Part shown: piece after piece, positions 9,363 to 17,658 of the stretch
How the letters are laid out: every line of letters begins with the position of its first letter
How positions within the stretch are numbered: the stretch's first letter is position 1
Program-made: the position numbers and the translations under genes
NCBI GenBank assembly: GCA_934309475.1
Contig: CAKRDK010000003.1
Span: forward strand, 1-64,000
DNA length: 64,000 nt
Reading direction: 5' to 3'
DNA from: an uncultured Roseburia sp.
GTDB taxonomy: Bacteria; Bacillota; Clostridia; Lachnospirales; Lachnospiraceae
Notes under the pieces: generated by a model
Seen by the model: only the letters and a program-made list of their open reading frames with translations
The model's database searches: none
Told to the model about the DNA's origin: nothing

Positions 9363-9647
9363 TTAAGAGAAAATTTCCTGCAAAACTTCGTCAATCAGCG
9401 CCTCCGGCGTCTCTTTTATCTGTATCTTTTCTTCCTGTAATACATTCTGTTTCTTCTCAATTTCAGGAATTATCTGCTCATTTTTCTGTTCCTGTGCCAC
9501 CACACGCTCCGTGCAGTCTGACAGATTTTGTTCTATCTTATCCATCCTCTTTTGCATCTTGCGCTGTGTTTTTTTTATCCGGTGTATCTTCACTGCCAAC
9601 GCCAAAAGCAGCAGACAGAATATCAAATCTTTCAGATACAGTTCCAT
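9363..9647 (-). CDS. Small membrane-anchored coiled-coil protein
   Basis: 94 aa, not recognised. An N-terminal membrane segment (LIFCLLLLALAVKI) is followed by a basic stretch and then a charged, heptad-like coiled coil (TQRKMQKRMDKIEQNLSDC and onward) ending in an acidic tail. The topology suggests a membrane anchor with a cytoplasmic helix. It has its own terminator and lies downstream of, and on the same strand as, the MBL-like gene. Confidence 0.7.
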   Translation of the reverse strand: MELYLKDLIFCLLLLALAVKIHRIKKTQRKMQKRMDKIEQNLSDCTERVVAQEQKNEQIIPEIEKKQNVLQEEKIQIKETPEALIDEVLQEIFS

Positions 9648-9775
9648 GCCTTCTTCATTCCTTTTCTTCTATATAATATGTCCTTCTCTCCTGACCCTTC
9701 TATTATAATGAAAAAAAGGTTTTCCGAAAAGAGTCTGCGCCCCGGAATTCATCGCAATTTCATACAGAATCCGCG

Positions 9776-11050
9776 TTACTGCGACAGTCTTTGCCCATAT
9801 TCGACCGGAACAAGGTAGCCAGCCATACAGAATCCATATTCGTGATTCAACTGTATCAGCCGGTTAAATGAACTCTCCGTTATAATCTGAAGCAATGCCC
9901 TCGTACTTGTATCATTCCGTATCGGACACAGCCAGTAGCGGACATCTTTTCCTCGGATAAGCTGCAATGCCTGTGCATTCCAGTATTGTTCCACTCCGCA
10001 GTCCGGAAGTGTCACCGCCCTGATTTTCTCCCGGAATTTCCAGAAACGCATCGTCACTTCCGAAAAATATTTTTGCAGGCTGACATTTCCTAACAGCAAT
10101 ACGCCAAACCTGTCTTCATCTTTTTCCTTATTCTTATGATACTGCATGACATCATAATCATGCTCGTGCTGGCAGCGCATCGTACAGTCTGTTCCATTAC
10201 AGAGGGCGCGCTCAATACATTTCTGTTCCCGCTGAAACACCTTTGCCGTCAAAAGACTGTTCTTCTCAGACGGACGCGCACTGACCGGTCCCTGATACAT
10301 CGCAATCGTCGCATACGGATGTTCCCCAAATTTTTCCTGAAATTCTTTTGACGTTCTATTTATATCCGTAAACAGTTCTTCTCTTTTCCGATTGGAATCA
10401 TATAATTCCCCACGCACAAACTGCGAGATTTCCCGCATGTCCGGTCCGTACACTCCGAGATAGAAAATCCACTGCTCCAGTATCATATAACCTGCTTTTA
10501 CAAGGGGAATCTCATACCCCTCCATCTCCGCCACAAGTTTTTTCACCTTTTCTTCAACAGGCTCGAACTTGTACCCTTCCTCTAACTCTTCCGGTTCTTT
10601 TGAAATTGCAGTTCCATTTTCATAAAGAAAGAATACCTGCCCCACGTTCTGCTCTCTCAGATAGGCATACGGTTCCTCTAAAAATGCAATCAGATCTTTT
10701 CTCTCTTTTATATTTGCCGGAATTTTTTCCGCCAAAAGAAGACGCTGAATCGGCGCCAGATACGGCAGGATGACCGTTCTCACATAGCACTTTGACAAAA
10801 GGTCAAGAAACTTACAAATGTAATTGATAGTGTAGGCTCCCAGCACATAGAATTCCAATCCATCTTTACTGTATGCTTCCCGGACAGATGCCGCCGCCCG
10901 TTCCGTCTCTCCGCCAATCCGCTGTGAGTAGCTTCCCGCTGTATAAATATAATCTATTTGTGTATTTTTTACACAGTCGCGGATACATCCCAACTGTATA
11001 ATTCCGTCTTTTGTATTTTTAAATAAATTACGAAAATAGCACGCAAGCAC
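9776..11050 (-). CDS. Degenerate metallo-beta-lactamase-fold protein with Cys-rich insert
   Basis: 424 aa with no confident database name. GTG start with AGGGG 9 nt upstream. The layout follows MBL-fold hydrolases, but the metal ligands are replaced. Where HxHxDH would lie there is IYTAGSYSQRIGGE; GVLLLGN stands in place of the usual GVLLTGD; and TLPDCGVEQYWNAQAL resembles the common PHHGSxxNWN segment with its histidines lost. A Cys-rich stretch between residues about 280 and 300 (CIERALCNGTDCTMRCQHEHD) could bind zinc. If this reading is right, it is a non-hydrolytic MBL-like scaffold or sensor. This is inference from motif alignment by eye. It is cytoplasmic, with no signal peptide, and divergent from murG. 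Confidence 0.8.
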   Translation of the reverse strand: MLACYFRNLFKNTKDGIIQLGCIRDCVKNTQIDYIYTAGSYSQRIGGETERAAASVREAYSKDGLEFYVLGAYTINYICKFLDLLSKCYVRTVILPYLAPIQRLLLAEKIPANIKERKDLIAFLEEPYAYLREQNVGQVFFLYENGTAISKEPEELEEGYKFEPVEEKVKKLVAEMEGYEIPLVKAGYMILEQWIFYLGVYGPDMREISQFVRGELYDSNRKREELFTDINRTSKEFQEKFGEHPYATIAMYQGPVSARPSEKNSLLTAKVFQREQKCIERALCNGTDCTMRCQHEHDYDVMQYHKNKEKDEDRFGVLLLGNVSLQKYFSEVTMRFWKFREKIRAVTLPDCGVEQYWNAQALQLIRGKDVRYWLCPIRNDTSTRALLQIITESSFNRLIQLNHEYGFCMAGYLVPVEYGQRLSQ

Positions 11051-11124
11051 TCAATAAGTCCCCTTCCCCCATCTGCTTCACTATGTATATTTTAAACGAT
11101 AATTGTAATTTTACAAGTCTTTTC

Positions 11125-11153
11125 TTGACTTTTACGCATAAGGGTATTATATA
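11125..11153 (+). promoter_or_regulatory. Probable sigma-A promoter of murG
   Basis: TTGACT, 17 bp, TATATA, about 65 bp before the murG start. Confidence 0.65.
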
Positions 11154-11219
11154 TTAGAAAGTAAACTTTACGAAAGAACGCGATATAATCTTATTAATAT
11201 AGAAAGGTATGGTTATCTT

Positions 11220-12296
11220 ATGAAAAAAATCGTTATGACCGGTGGCGGCACTGCGGGCCACGTAACTCCAAACATCGCCTTGATGCCTGCTCTGCAGAAA
11301 AATGGCTACCAAATCTCATATATCGGCTCCTACGAGGGCATGGAAAAGCAGTTAATTGAAGCGCAGAACATTCCTTATTACGGAATCTCTTCCGGAAAAT
11401 TGCGCCGCTATTTTGACTGGAAGAACTTCTCAGATCCATTCAAGGTTTTAAAAGGATATGGTCAGGCAATCCGTCTTCTGAAAAAAATGAAACCGGACGT
11501 TGTCTTCTCAAAAGGCGGCTTTGTATCCGTTCCGGTTGTCCTTGCTGCAAAACACTGCAAGATTCCTGCCATCATTCACGAATCCGATATTACACCGGGA
11601 CTTGCAAATAAGCTTGCGATTCCTGCAGCAAAAAAAGTGTGCTGTAACTTCCCGGAAACTTTAAAATATCTTCCTGCTGAAAAAGCTGTTTTGACAGGTT
11701 CCCCGATTCGCCAGGAACTTCTAAGCGGAAATGCCGCTTCTGCGGTTTCCTACTGCGGATTTACCGGAAGAAATCTTCCTGTCATTTTAATTATCGGCGG
11801 AAGCAGCGGCTCAAAAGTTGTAAATCAGGCTGTTCGCTCCATTCTGCCTTCTCTTTTAGACCGTTTTTCTGTGATTCACCTGTGTGGAAAAGGAAATCTC
11901 GACGAAAGCCTGAATGGCACAGACGGATATGCACAGTTTGAATATGCAAACAAAGAGCTTACGGATATGTTTGCCCTTGCCGATTTTGTCATCTCACGTG
12001 CCGGTGCAAATTCAATCTGTGAACTTCTTGCACTCCGTAAACCAAATATTTTGATTCCACTTTCTGCTGCTGCAAGCCGCGGCGACCAGATTCTGAATGC
12101 AAAATCCTTTGAAGCTCAGGGATACAGTTATGTCATTGAAGAAGAAAATCTGAATGATGAGACATTGAAAAAAGCAATTGATGAGCTTGTTGCCAAAAAA
12201 GATACTTATATTGAAGCAATGAAAAAAAGTGATCAGATGCGTTCGATTGATACTATCCTCTCTCTGATTGAGGAAGTTTCAAAGTCTGCAAAATAA
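11220..12296 (+). CDS. murG: Peptidoglycan glycosyltransferase MurG
   Basis: 358 aa. Transfers GlcNAc from UDP-GlcNAc to lipid I to form lipid II at the inner face of the membrane. The N-terminal glycine-rich loop [11 protein letters not shown] is at residues 8-18, the second loop [11 protein letters not shown] is mid-protein, and the donor-site segment [20 protein letters not shown] is followed by GDQ. An AGAAAGG lies 10 nt before the ATG. It is monocistronic here, with its own promoter and terminator, and not in the usual division cluster. It may be a second MurG copy or simply relocated; the window cannot tell. Confidence 0.96.
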   Translation: MKKIVMTGGGTAGHVTPNIALMPALQKNGYQISYIGSYEGMEKQLIEAQNIPYYGISSGKLRRYFDWKNFSDPFKVLKGYGQAIRLLKKMKPDVVFSKGGFVSVPVVLAAKHCKIPAIIHESDITPGLANKLAIPAAKKVCCNFPETLKYLPAEKAVLTGSPIRQELLSGNAASAVSYCGFTGRNLPVILIIGGSSGSKVVNQAVRSILPSLLDRFSVIHLCGKGNLDESLNGTDGYAQFEYANKELTDMFALADFVISRAGANSICELLALRKPNILIPLSAAASRGDQILNAKSFEAQGYSYVIEEENLNDETLKKAIDELVAKKDTYIEAMKKSDQMRSIDTILSLIEEVSKSAK

Positions 12297-12309
12297 ATAG
12301 ATTTTTTAC

Positions 12310-12361
12310 AGGTCTGCTGACAGCCGGTACCTTTCTTCCGTCTCTGTCAGCAGACCTTTTT
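12310..12361 (+). terminator. Rho-independent terminator of murG
   Basis: AGGTCTGCTGACAG pairs with CTGTCAGCAGACCT (14 bp) and is followed by a T run. The HIT gene ends just beyond it on the other strand. Confidence 0.9.
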
Positions 12362-12363
12362 CT

Positions 12364-12780
12364 TTACATTTTCAGAGAATCGCGAATTGCTGCCATCTCT
12401 GTTTCACTGAATTCTTTGTGATTCCATTCAATTACACCCGTATTATCATCCGCTTCATATCTCGGAATAACATGCATATGAAAATGAAATACGGTCTGTC
12501 CTGCCACGGTGCCATTGTTCTGCACAATATTAACTCCTTCACAGCCAAGAACTTCTTTCATATGTGTTGCCACTTTCTTTGCAGTCTGAATTACGTGTGT
12601 AAGCATATCTTCCTCTATTGCAAAGATGTCCGCATAATGCTCCTTCGGTAAAATCAATGCATGTCCTTTTGTTGCCGGACTTGCATCTAAAATAACCGCA
12701 CATTTGTCATCCTCATAAATCACATTTGACGGAATATCTCCCCCCGCTATTTTACAAAAAATACAATTACAATCTTTCAT
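12364..12780 (-). CDS. HIT family nucleotide-binding protein
   Basis: 138 aa. The N-terminus CNCIFCKIAGGDIPSNVIYED and the histidine triad HFHMHVIPR identify the HINT branch, which hydrolyses purine nucleoside phosphoramidates. Two Cys pairs near the N-terminus (CNC, FCK) fit the zinc-binding variants. It is cytoplasmic and convergent with murG. AAGGAG lies upstream of the ATG. The physiological role in this organism is not evident from context. Confidence 0.94.
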   Translation of the reverse strand: MKDCNCIFCKIAGGDIPSNVIYEDDKCAVILDASPATKGHALILPKEHYADIFAIEEDMLTHVIQTAKKVATHMKEVLGCEGVNIVQNNGTVAGQTVFHFHMHVIPRYEADDNTGVIEWNHKEFSETEMAAIRDSLKM

Positions 12781-12931
12781 GTTCTTTCTCCTTTTCTGTT
12801 TCTGACAGTTCTACCCGGTGGTTCCTGTCGAAATTTGTTACTAATCTTACATTGCACTTTATCCTCATTAATGCTACACTATTTTTATTGGACGTCATTT
12901 TTCGTTGTATCATATTAGAAAGAGGAACAAA

Positions 12932-13579
12932 ATGCTTAATAAAAATGATTATCTGACAATTTTCCACGAAATCAAAAATTCGATTACACTGATTGGAAGT
13001 TCTCTCCAGCTCTTAGAGAAAAAGCATCCACAGGTACAGGAGCTCGATTACTGGAATGAATCCATGGCTGAGATTGCCTTTCTCAAAAAAATTGTTACAG
13101 AACTCTCTGCCAACCGGCTGAGTGATTCGCTCCACTTTTCCCAAGTCAGTCTCCCTGCATTTTTCTCTGAAATTTCATGCACACTTCGCTCCCTCTCATG
13201 GAAAAATTTCTTCTGTGAGGTAAGCCTGGAAGAGAACCTTCCCATTGTGGAAATGGATTCTGTTAAAATCCGTCAGGCCATCATCAATCTTTTAAAGAAT
13301 TCCTGCGAAGCAATGAACTATTATGGCACAGTGCAGTTGCATGTCATGCAGGAGGAACCTTATGTTATCTTTGACATCACCGACTACGGCGGTGGCATTC
13401 CCGCTGAATATGAATCTCATATGTTTGAACCACTTTTCACCTCAAAGAAAGAGGGCAGCGGATTGGGGCTGATTATTACCCAGAACATCGTGGAATCCCA
13501 CAATGGCAGTCTCTCCTATGTCTCCCGTCCCGGAGATGGATGCACCTTCACCATTCGTCTTCCTATTCACCAAAGCTAA
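12932..13579 (+). CDS. Soluble orphan histidine kinase
   Basis: 215 aa. Start chosen at the ATG preceded by GAAAGAGGAAC. A short HisKA-like part with the phospho-acceptor motif FHEIKNSITLIG is followed by a complete HATPase_c domain: N box INLLKNSCEAM, G1 DYGGGIP, F box FEPLFTSK, G2 GSGLGL. There is no sensor domain and no membrane segment, which resembles the cytosolic kinases feeding the sporulation phosphorelay or PAS-less NtrB-type kinases. No response regulator is adjacent. Its 3-prime end overlaps the convergent flavodoxin-SCP2 gene by 17 bp. Confidence 0.92.
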   Translation: MLNKNDYLTIFHEIKNSITLIGSSLQLLEKKHPQVQELDYWNESMAEIAFLKKIVTELSANRLSDSLHFSQVSLPAFFSEISCTLRSLSWKNFFCEVSLEENLPIVEMDSVKIRQAIINLLKNSCEAMNYYGTVQLHVMQEEPYVIFDITDYGGGIPAEYESHMFEPLFTSKKEGSGLGLIITQNIVESHNGSLSYVSRPGDGCTFTIRLPIHQS

Positions 13580-14558
13580 ACGCTGTGTCTAACGTGCGAA
13601 GCGTTCTGAAATTGCCCTTCGCCGTCATCTCACCCGTCATAAACGCGCGCTGGAAAGTCATTTTACCGGCCATAATCCGCTCTAATACATCCGTTGTCAC
13701 TTTCAGATAAACGTCAATATTATCTTCCTGACCGTAATGTATCTCTAACTTATCTTCATTTATTTCAAGGAACAGAGGCTTCTGCTTTCCCTCAATCATA
13801 AACAGATATCTGGCATGGAAGTCCGGTTGTTCCTTGAAACGCTCCTGAAACGTATCAATATATTCTTTTTCTTCTTCCTGCTGTGACTTGCCCATCATAT
13901 CCTTAAACATGGACGCAAGTTCCTCAATATCTTCCTTCTGTTTCTTGACATAGCTGTCATCCGAAACATATCTGGAAAGCTGCTCACTCTCCTGCGGTGT
14001 GAGTTCTAACTGCTGTGTACGCAATACACTCTGCTTGATTGCCTGATTGCTTGTCGGAAGACTCTTCATCTTCTGTGAAATCGTGCGGTACAGATTCTCA
14101 GCCTTTTTCTCAATGATAACCGTATAATCGGTGTTCATCTCAAAGCTGACCAAATCCTCCACGTAACCGGAAAGTCCTGCACAAGGAAGACCGCCTAAAA
14201 TCTCCCATGCATTTGCCAATGTCATCTCACCTTCCCGTTCTCCGTATGTGGTTGACATAACAATCGGCTGCATGTAAGTTTCCGCAATTTTTTCCTTATC
14301 ACCATATAACCAGCAGGCATCTAAAAACTGCTGCATATAACCACCGATGCCAAGCCATTCTATCGTTGTCGCGAGAATAATTCCGTCTGCATCTTTCATC
14401 GTCTGTGGTAACACGGCAATCTCATTTTTGCGCTCATAGATGTTGATTCGTTCTACTTCTACTCTGAGTTCACGCAACACTTCTTCCATCTTGTTTAATA
14501 CATATAAGGTAGGATCATCGAGCAATCCTCTTCCGCCATAATAAATATTTACTTTCAT
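13563..14558 (-). CDS. Flavodoxin-like NAD(P)H oxidoreductase fused to an SCP2 domain
   Basis: 331 aa. Residues 1-165 look like an FMN-dependent flavodoxin-fold reductase (MKVNIYYGGRGLLDDPTLYV, ADGIILATTIEWLGIGGYMQQFLDAC, MSTTYGEREG). A charged linker (about 165-225) leads to a C-terminal SCP-2 sterol-carrier-type domain (VYLKVTTDVLERIMAGKMTF, ending RAFMTGEMTAKGN). SCP2 domains bind hydrophobic ligands. The joined architecture suggests a reductase acting on, or sensing, a lipid-like substrate, but no function is known to me. It is cytoplasmic. Confidence 0.85.
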   Translation of the reverse strand: MKVNIYYGGRGLLDDPTLYVLNKMEEVLRELRVEVERINIYERKNEIAVLPQTMKDADGIILATTIEWLGIGGYMQQFLDACWLYGDKEKIAETYMQPIVMSTTYGEREGEMTLANAWEILGGLPCAGLSGYVEDLVSFEMNTDYTVIIEKKAENLYRTISQKMKSLPTSNQAIKQSVLRTQQLELTPQESEQLSRYVSDDSYVKKQKEDIEELASMFKDMMGKSQQEEEKEYIDTFQERFKEQPDFHARYLFMIEGKQKPLFLEINEDKLEIHYGQEDNIDVYLKVTTDVLERIMAGKMTFQRAFMTGEMTAKGNFRTLRTLDTAFSFGE

Positions 14559-14638
14559 TTTGCATCCTCTCTTATCAGCTTCATTCCCTTGCTGCGCTTA
14601 TTTTTCTTCCTTTAGTATATAAATTTTCCGCTGTAAAA

Positions 14639-15718
14639 TCAATCTTTTTGCCTATTTCTTCTATACAAAAATATCGTCACAACAAATCCGGTCATCATAC
14701 CGCCAATATGTGCCCAGTTATCAACACCCGTAGTTGCAAATCCATAATAGAGACTGATTGCAAGCATAAGTAACATTCCCCGTCCTGTCAGTCCAGAATA
14801 ACGTCCTTTATGCACAAGCACTACCCAGAGCAAACCGCCAATCAGACCAAAGATTGCCCCTGACGCTCCCGCCGAAACAGCAAAACTATTTTCCTGCAGC
14901 ATCATATACAGTGAAAGCAGTCCTCCACCAATTCCTGACAGTAAATAGACAATGGCATATTTGAAATGTCCCATTGCTTTCTCTAAAATAGAGCCTACAC
15001 AGCAAAGCATCACCATATTGTTCAACAGGTGGCTCGCATCAAAATGTATGAACATCGCCATAAAAATACGCCACCATTCTCCGCGCTCCACGACGTAAGG
15101 CGGAAAAACACCTCCATTTGTGACAATATAGACAGCATCCATACTTCCATGGCTCGCTATATACATGGCAAGAAACACAATAATGTTCGTTGCCGCAAGC
15201 CAGGCTGTTATATATGGAAACGCTCCCCTATTGCGTTTTGTGTGTCTCCTTGCCTGCGCCCATTTTCCTTCTGTCTGCTGCGGCGTCATACGACATTGCT
15301 CTAAAACAGTTTCCATCTCTCTTCTGAGTCCGAACATCTCGCCCGGCTGGTTCTCATAGATATACAGCCTTTTCTCGTTCTCATGCAGCACCCACACATT
15401 TTTACATGCAGCGCAAAAATTGCGCATCTCATCTGCACGGTTCCCGACTAATATTGTAAGCAGGCTGACCTGATAGATTGGCAATCCCTCCGGGAATCCC
15501 GGAAGAATCCCTTCCGGATGGTAAAATAAATTCAATACTTTTTCACTTAATGCCTGATACTGTTGTGGAGTAATACCAAATCCCTCTGTCTCATCCACAA
15601 CAAGACTGACCTGAAATCCCTCCTGATAGAATTTATAATATATCTTTATCTGCTCAGGCTCCGCCTTGTAGGTGCGGTACCCAAGTCTCTGGTACATTCC
15701 GTCTAATGCTGTTATCAT
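14639..15718 (-). CDS. Rhomboid family intramembrane serine protease
   Basis: 359 aa. An N-terminal cytoplasmic part (about 1-170) of unknown fold precedes the rhomboid domain of six to seven membrane helices. The catalytic Ser lies in GASGAIFG and the catalytic His in WAHIGGMMTGF. The loop-1 region contains the conserved WR pair in GEWWRIFMAMFIHFDASHLL. It should cleave membrane-protein substrates in the cytoplasmic membrane. It is immediately downstream of the Tad locus on the same strand, after a 97-bp gap. Processing of a pilus component is possible but not shown. Confidence 0.93.
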   Translation of the reverse strand: MITALDGMYQRLGYRTYKAEPEQIKIYYKFYQEGFQVSLVVDETEGFGITPQQYQALSEKVLNLFYHPEGILPGFPEGLPIYQVSLLTILVGNRADEMRNFCAACKNVWVLHENEKRLYIYENQPGEMFGLRREMETVLEQCRMTPQQTEGKWAQARRHTKRNRGAFPYITAWLAATNIIVFLAMYIASHGSMDAVYIVTNGGVFPPYVVERGEWWRIFMAMFIHFDASHLLNNMVMLCCVGSILEKAMGHFKYAIVYLLSGIGGGLLSLYMMLQENSFAVSAGASGAIFGLIGGLLWVVLVHKGRYSGLTGRGMLLMLAISLYYGFATTGVDNWAHIGGMMTGFVVTIFLYRRNRQKD

Positions 15719-15815
15719 ATTCTAATTTCTCCTTTACGGATTTTCCTAACAGTATTATAGAACTTCCCCTCAAAAATGAAAATGCAAAAAATCTTATCTT
15801 TCTATAAATATTTTA

Positions 15816-16925
15816 TTATAGGAAACGGTAGCTTTCGTTGGCAAACCGTATCCTGCAGTTTGGCTGTAAACTCACCTTCACTTTATAATTCAGCAATTCC
15901 CCATCAAAAAATGTACCGTTCGTGGAATTCAAATCTTCCAAAAAGTAGACATCTCCCTCCCTTGTAATCCGTGCGTGTGTCCGACTGACTGCTTCATTTG
16001 CAATTAGCCCCTGCACACTGCCCTCCTCGCTTCCAATTAAAAACGGGACTTCTGTTATCCTGAAATCATCCTGCTCCCCACTTCCTTCATATTGTAAAAT
16101 CCCCTGTACGCCACTGTCTCTCCTGGCAAGCAGCACTGTAGGATGGCTCCCGCCCGTTTCTTCCTCCGGTTCAAAGCAGAGCGGTATCTCTTCCCTTTTC
16201 CTTTTTTGAATTCCTCCCTCGAAATGTTTCAAAAATCCCTCACACCATCCTTTTATGCCATCCCATTCTACACGTTTGAATTTTTCTCCATTTATTACAT
16301 TTTCTGGCAGAATTTCATGCTCACAGGCAAGTTTTTCCTCCGTCTGAACCTGTACGTTCTCCGCTTCCGGCAGTTTAGCCTCGTGCTGTGCAAACTTTTC
16401 TAACACTTCTGTCAATTCAGAAAACTGATACCCTTCCCGCAATGTCACATCGTAAAGTTCATATACCAGCCGAACCGTTTCCCGCTGTCCATGATCTATC
16501 TTCTTAAGCATCTCCTCCATAAAATTCCGGAACTGTTGTGACAAAGTTCCCTCATACGCCGGACAATAGCAAAAACTGCATCGCCCGGTATCCGGATTCA
16601 GGAAAATCGTTTCCCCGGATAGTAAGATATGTCCTTCCTCTAACAAATGCGCTTCCATCCACTCCACAGTCTGCCCCAAACTGGAAAGAAATTTGTAAAA
16701 AAATTCTTTTTCGAGCGGGTGTGTTGCTGCATAGATATCCAGAGATTGTTTCCCGCTCACTTCAAACCAGAATTCTTCTTTTCCATTCTGCATGAAAAAC
16801 TCTACCGGCAACAAACCATCGCAGTGGCAGTGTTTTAAAATCTGCATATCGCAATCTGGGATTTCCTCCTCCACACGAATTACCATGTAGCTGTCTTTCA
16901 ATGTTCTTTGATATTGTATCTCCAT
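15816..16925 (-). CDS. FHA-domain protein (DUF6382-like N-terminus), first gene product of the Tad locus 3-prime end
   Basis: 369 aa. The N-terminal 200 residues resemble DUF6382, a domain commonly joined to FHA in Clostridia. Residues about 285-369 are an FHA phosphothreonine-binding domain: LIGSEEGSV, NEAVSRTHARIT and LEDLNSTNGTFFDG match the conserved GR/SxxH/NSTNGT set, with GS in place of GR. It follows the small TadE-like gene by 3 bp, so it is part of the pilus operon. A Ser/Thr kinase is encoded at 29.2 kb. The two could form a phospho-dependent switch on pilus assembly (inference). Confidence 0.9.
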   Translation of the reverse strand: MEIQYQRTLKDSYMVIRVEEEIPDCDMQILKHCHCDGLLPVEFFMQNGKEEFWFEVSGKQSLDIYAATHPLEKEFFYKFLSSLGQTVEWMEAHLLEEGHILLSGETIFLNPDTGRCSFCYCPAYEGTLSQQFRNFMEEMLKKIDHGQRETVRLVYELYDVTLREGYQFSELTEVLEKFAQHEAKLPEAENVQVQTEEKLACEHEILPENVINGEKFKRVEWDGIKGWCEGFLKHFEGGIQKRKREEIPLCFEPEEETGGSHPTVLLARRDSGVQGILQYEGSGEQDDFRITEVPFLIGSEEGSVQGLIANEAVSRTHARITREGDVYFLEDLNSTNGTFFDGELLNYKVKVSLQPNCRIRFANESYRFL

Positions 16926-16928
16926 GTA

Positions 16929-17144
16929 TCATTCCTTTCCATCCAAAAAATCATCGACCAATTCCACCTGATAGAACATTTTTACAATCGGAATCTCCTC
17001 CACCTGTTCTTCCTCTTTTGCCACTTGTTTGATTTTCTCGTGGTAATCTATAGCAATTTGTATGGTAACAAGCATAATAAGAAGCAGGAATGGAAAAATC
17101 AATGTTGCTTCCACCGTATAGCTGGCACGATAAAAACGTTTCAT
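16929..17144 (-). CDS. Small TadE-like pseudopilin
   Basis: 71 aa. Starts MKRFYRASYTVEATLIFPFL: a basic stretch, the A-S-Y-T-V-E-A cluster typical of TadE N-termini, and one hydrophobic helix. The tail is acidic and short. It is probably a minor pilus component anchored in the membrane. Its ATG overlaps the stop of the prepilin peptidase gene (ATGA), so the two are translationally coupled. GGAGGTGGGCGG precedes the start. Confidence 0.8.
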   Translation of the reverse strand: MKRFYRASYTVEATLIFPFLLLIMLVTIQIAIDYHEKIKQVAKEEEQVEEIPIVKMFYQVELVDDFLDGKE

Positions 17145-17575
17145 CCGCCCACCTCCATCTGTAACAGCAAAAGTATCACATACGCGATTCCCAGAAACGG
17201 AACAAATGCAATTTCATCGTGCCTGCGCTTTCTGTGTCGACACAACTGCACCAGACCATAGACCCCCGCCAGGAACGTACCCAGGAAATAAACCGTCAAA
17301 TTTCCCCGCCATCCCAGAAAAAGTCCTGTCATCATAAGGAACAGCCCGTCCCCTTCCCCAACTTTTCCACCTGTGATTTTCGAACAAAGCAATACAAAAA
17401 GTCCAAGAGCGCTTCCACCTAACATATCAAAAATGTCATGACTCCCCCAATACAGATGAAAGAGCACCGCCAGTATCCCACTGCATAGCAGAACACATAA
17501 ATTTACCTGTTTTTTCCGAATATCTTCCACGCTGCACACAAAAAACAGCCCCATCAACGTTCCCGTTTCTACCAT
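17141..17575 (-). CDS. Type IV prepilin peptidase, A24 family (first copy)
   Basis: 144 aa integral membrane aspartic protease that removes Flp/TadE leader peptides. The two catalytic aspartates lie in SVEDIRKKQVN and GKVGEGDGLFL, and four to five hydrophobic helices are visible. The start is set at the ATG of MVETG because AGGAGGAGAAG lies just upstream; the longer frame to 17596 begins inside a 41-bp duplication. A second A24 peptidase is encoded at 24627-25064. Confidence 0.88.
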   Translation of the reverse strand: MVETGTLMGLFFVCSVEDIRKKQVNLCVLLCSGILAVLFHLYWGSHDIFDMLGGSALGLFVLLCSKITGGKVGEGDGLFLMMTGLFLGWRGNLTVYFLGTFLAGVYGLVQLCRHRKRRHDEIAFVPFLGIAYVILLLLQMEVGG

Positions 17576-17576
17576 T

Positions 17577-17658
17577 CTTCTCCTCCTAATTTCCATACTT
17601 TGAACACACCTTTTTATCTTCTCCTCCTAATTTCCACACTTCGAACACGCCTTTTTAT
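17577..17658. repeat. 41-bp imperfect tandem duplication at a gene junction
   Basis: Units 17577-17617 and 17618-17658 differ at three positions. The unit contains the last codons of the TadE-like gene (a KKxCSKxGN ending), its stop codon and an AGGAGG. Because 41 is not a multiple of three, the second copy is an out-of-use remnant of the gene end that doubles as the ribosome-binding site of the peptidase gene. Confidence 0.93.
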
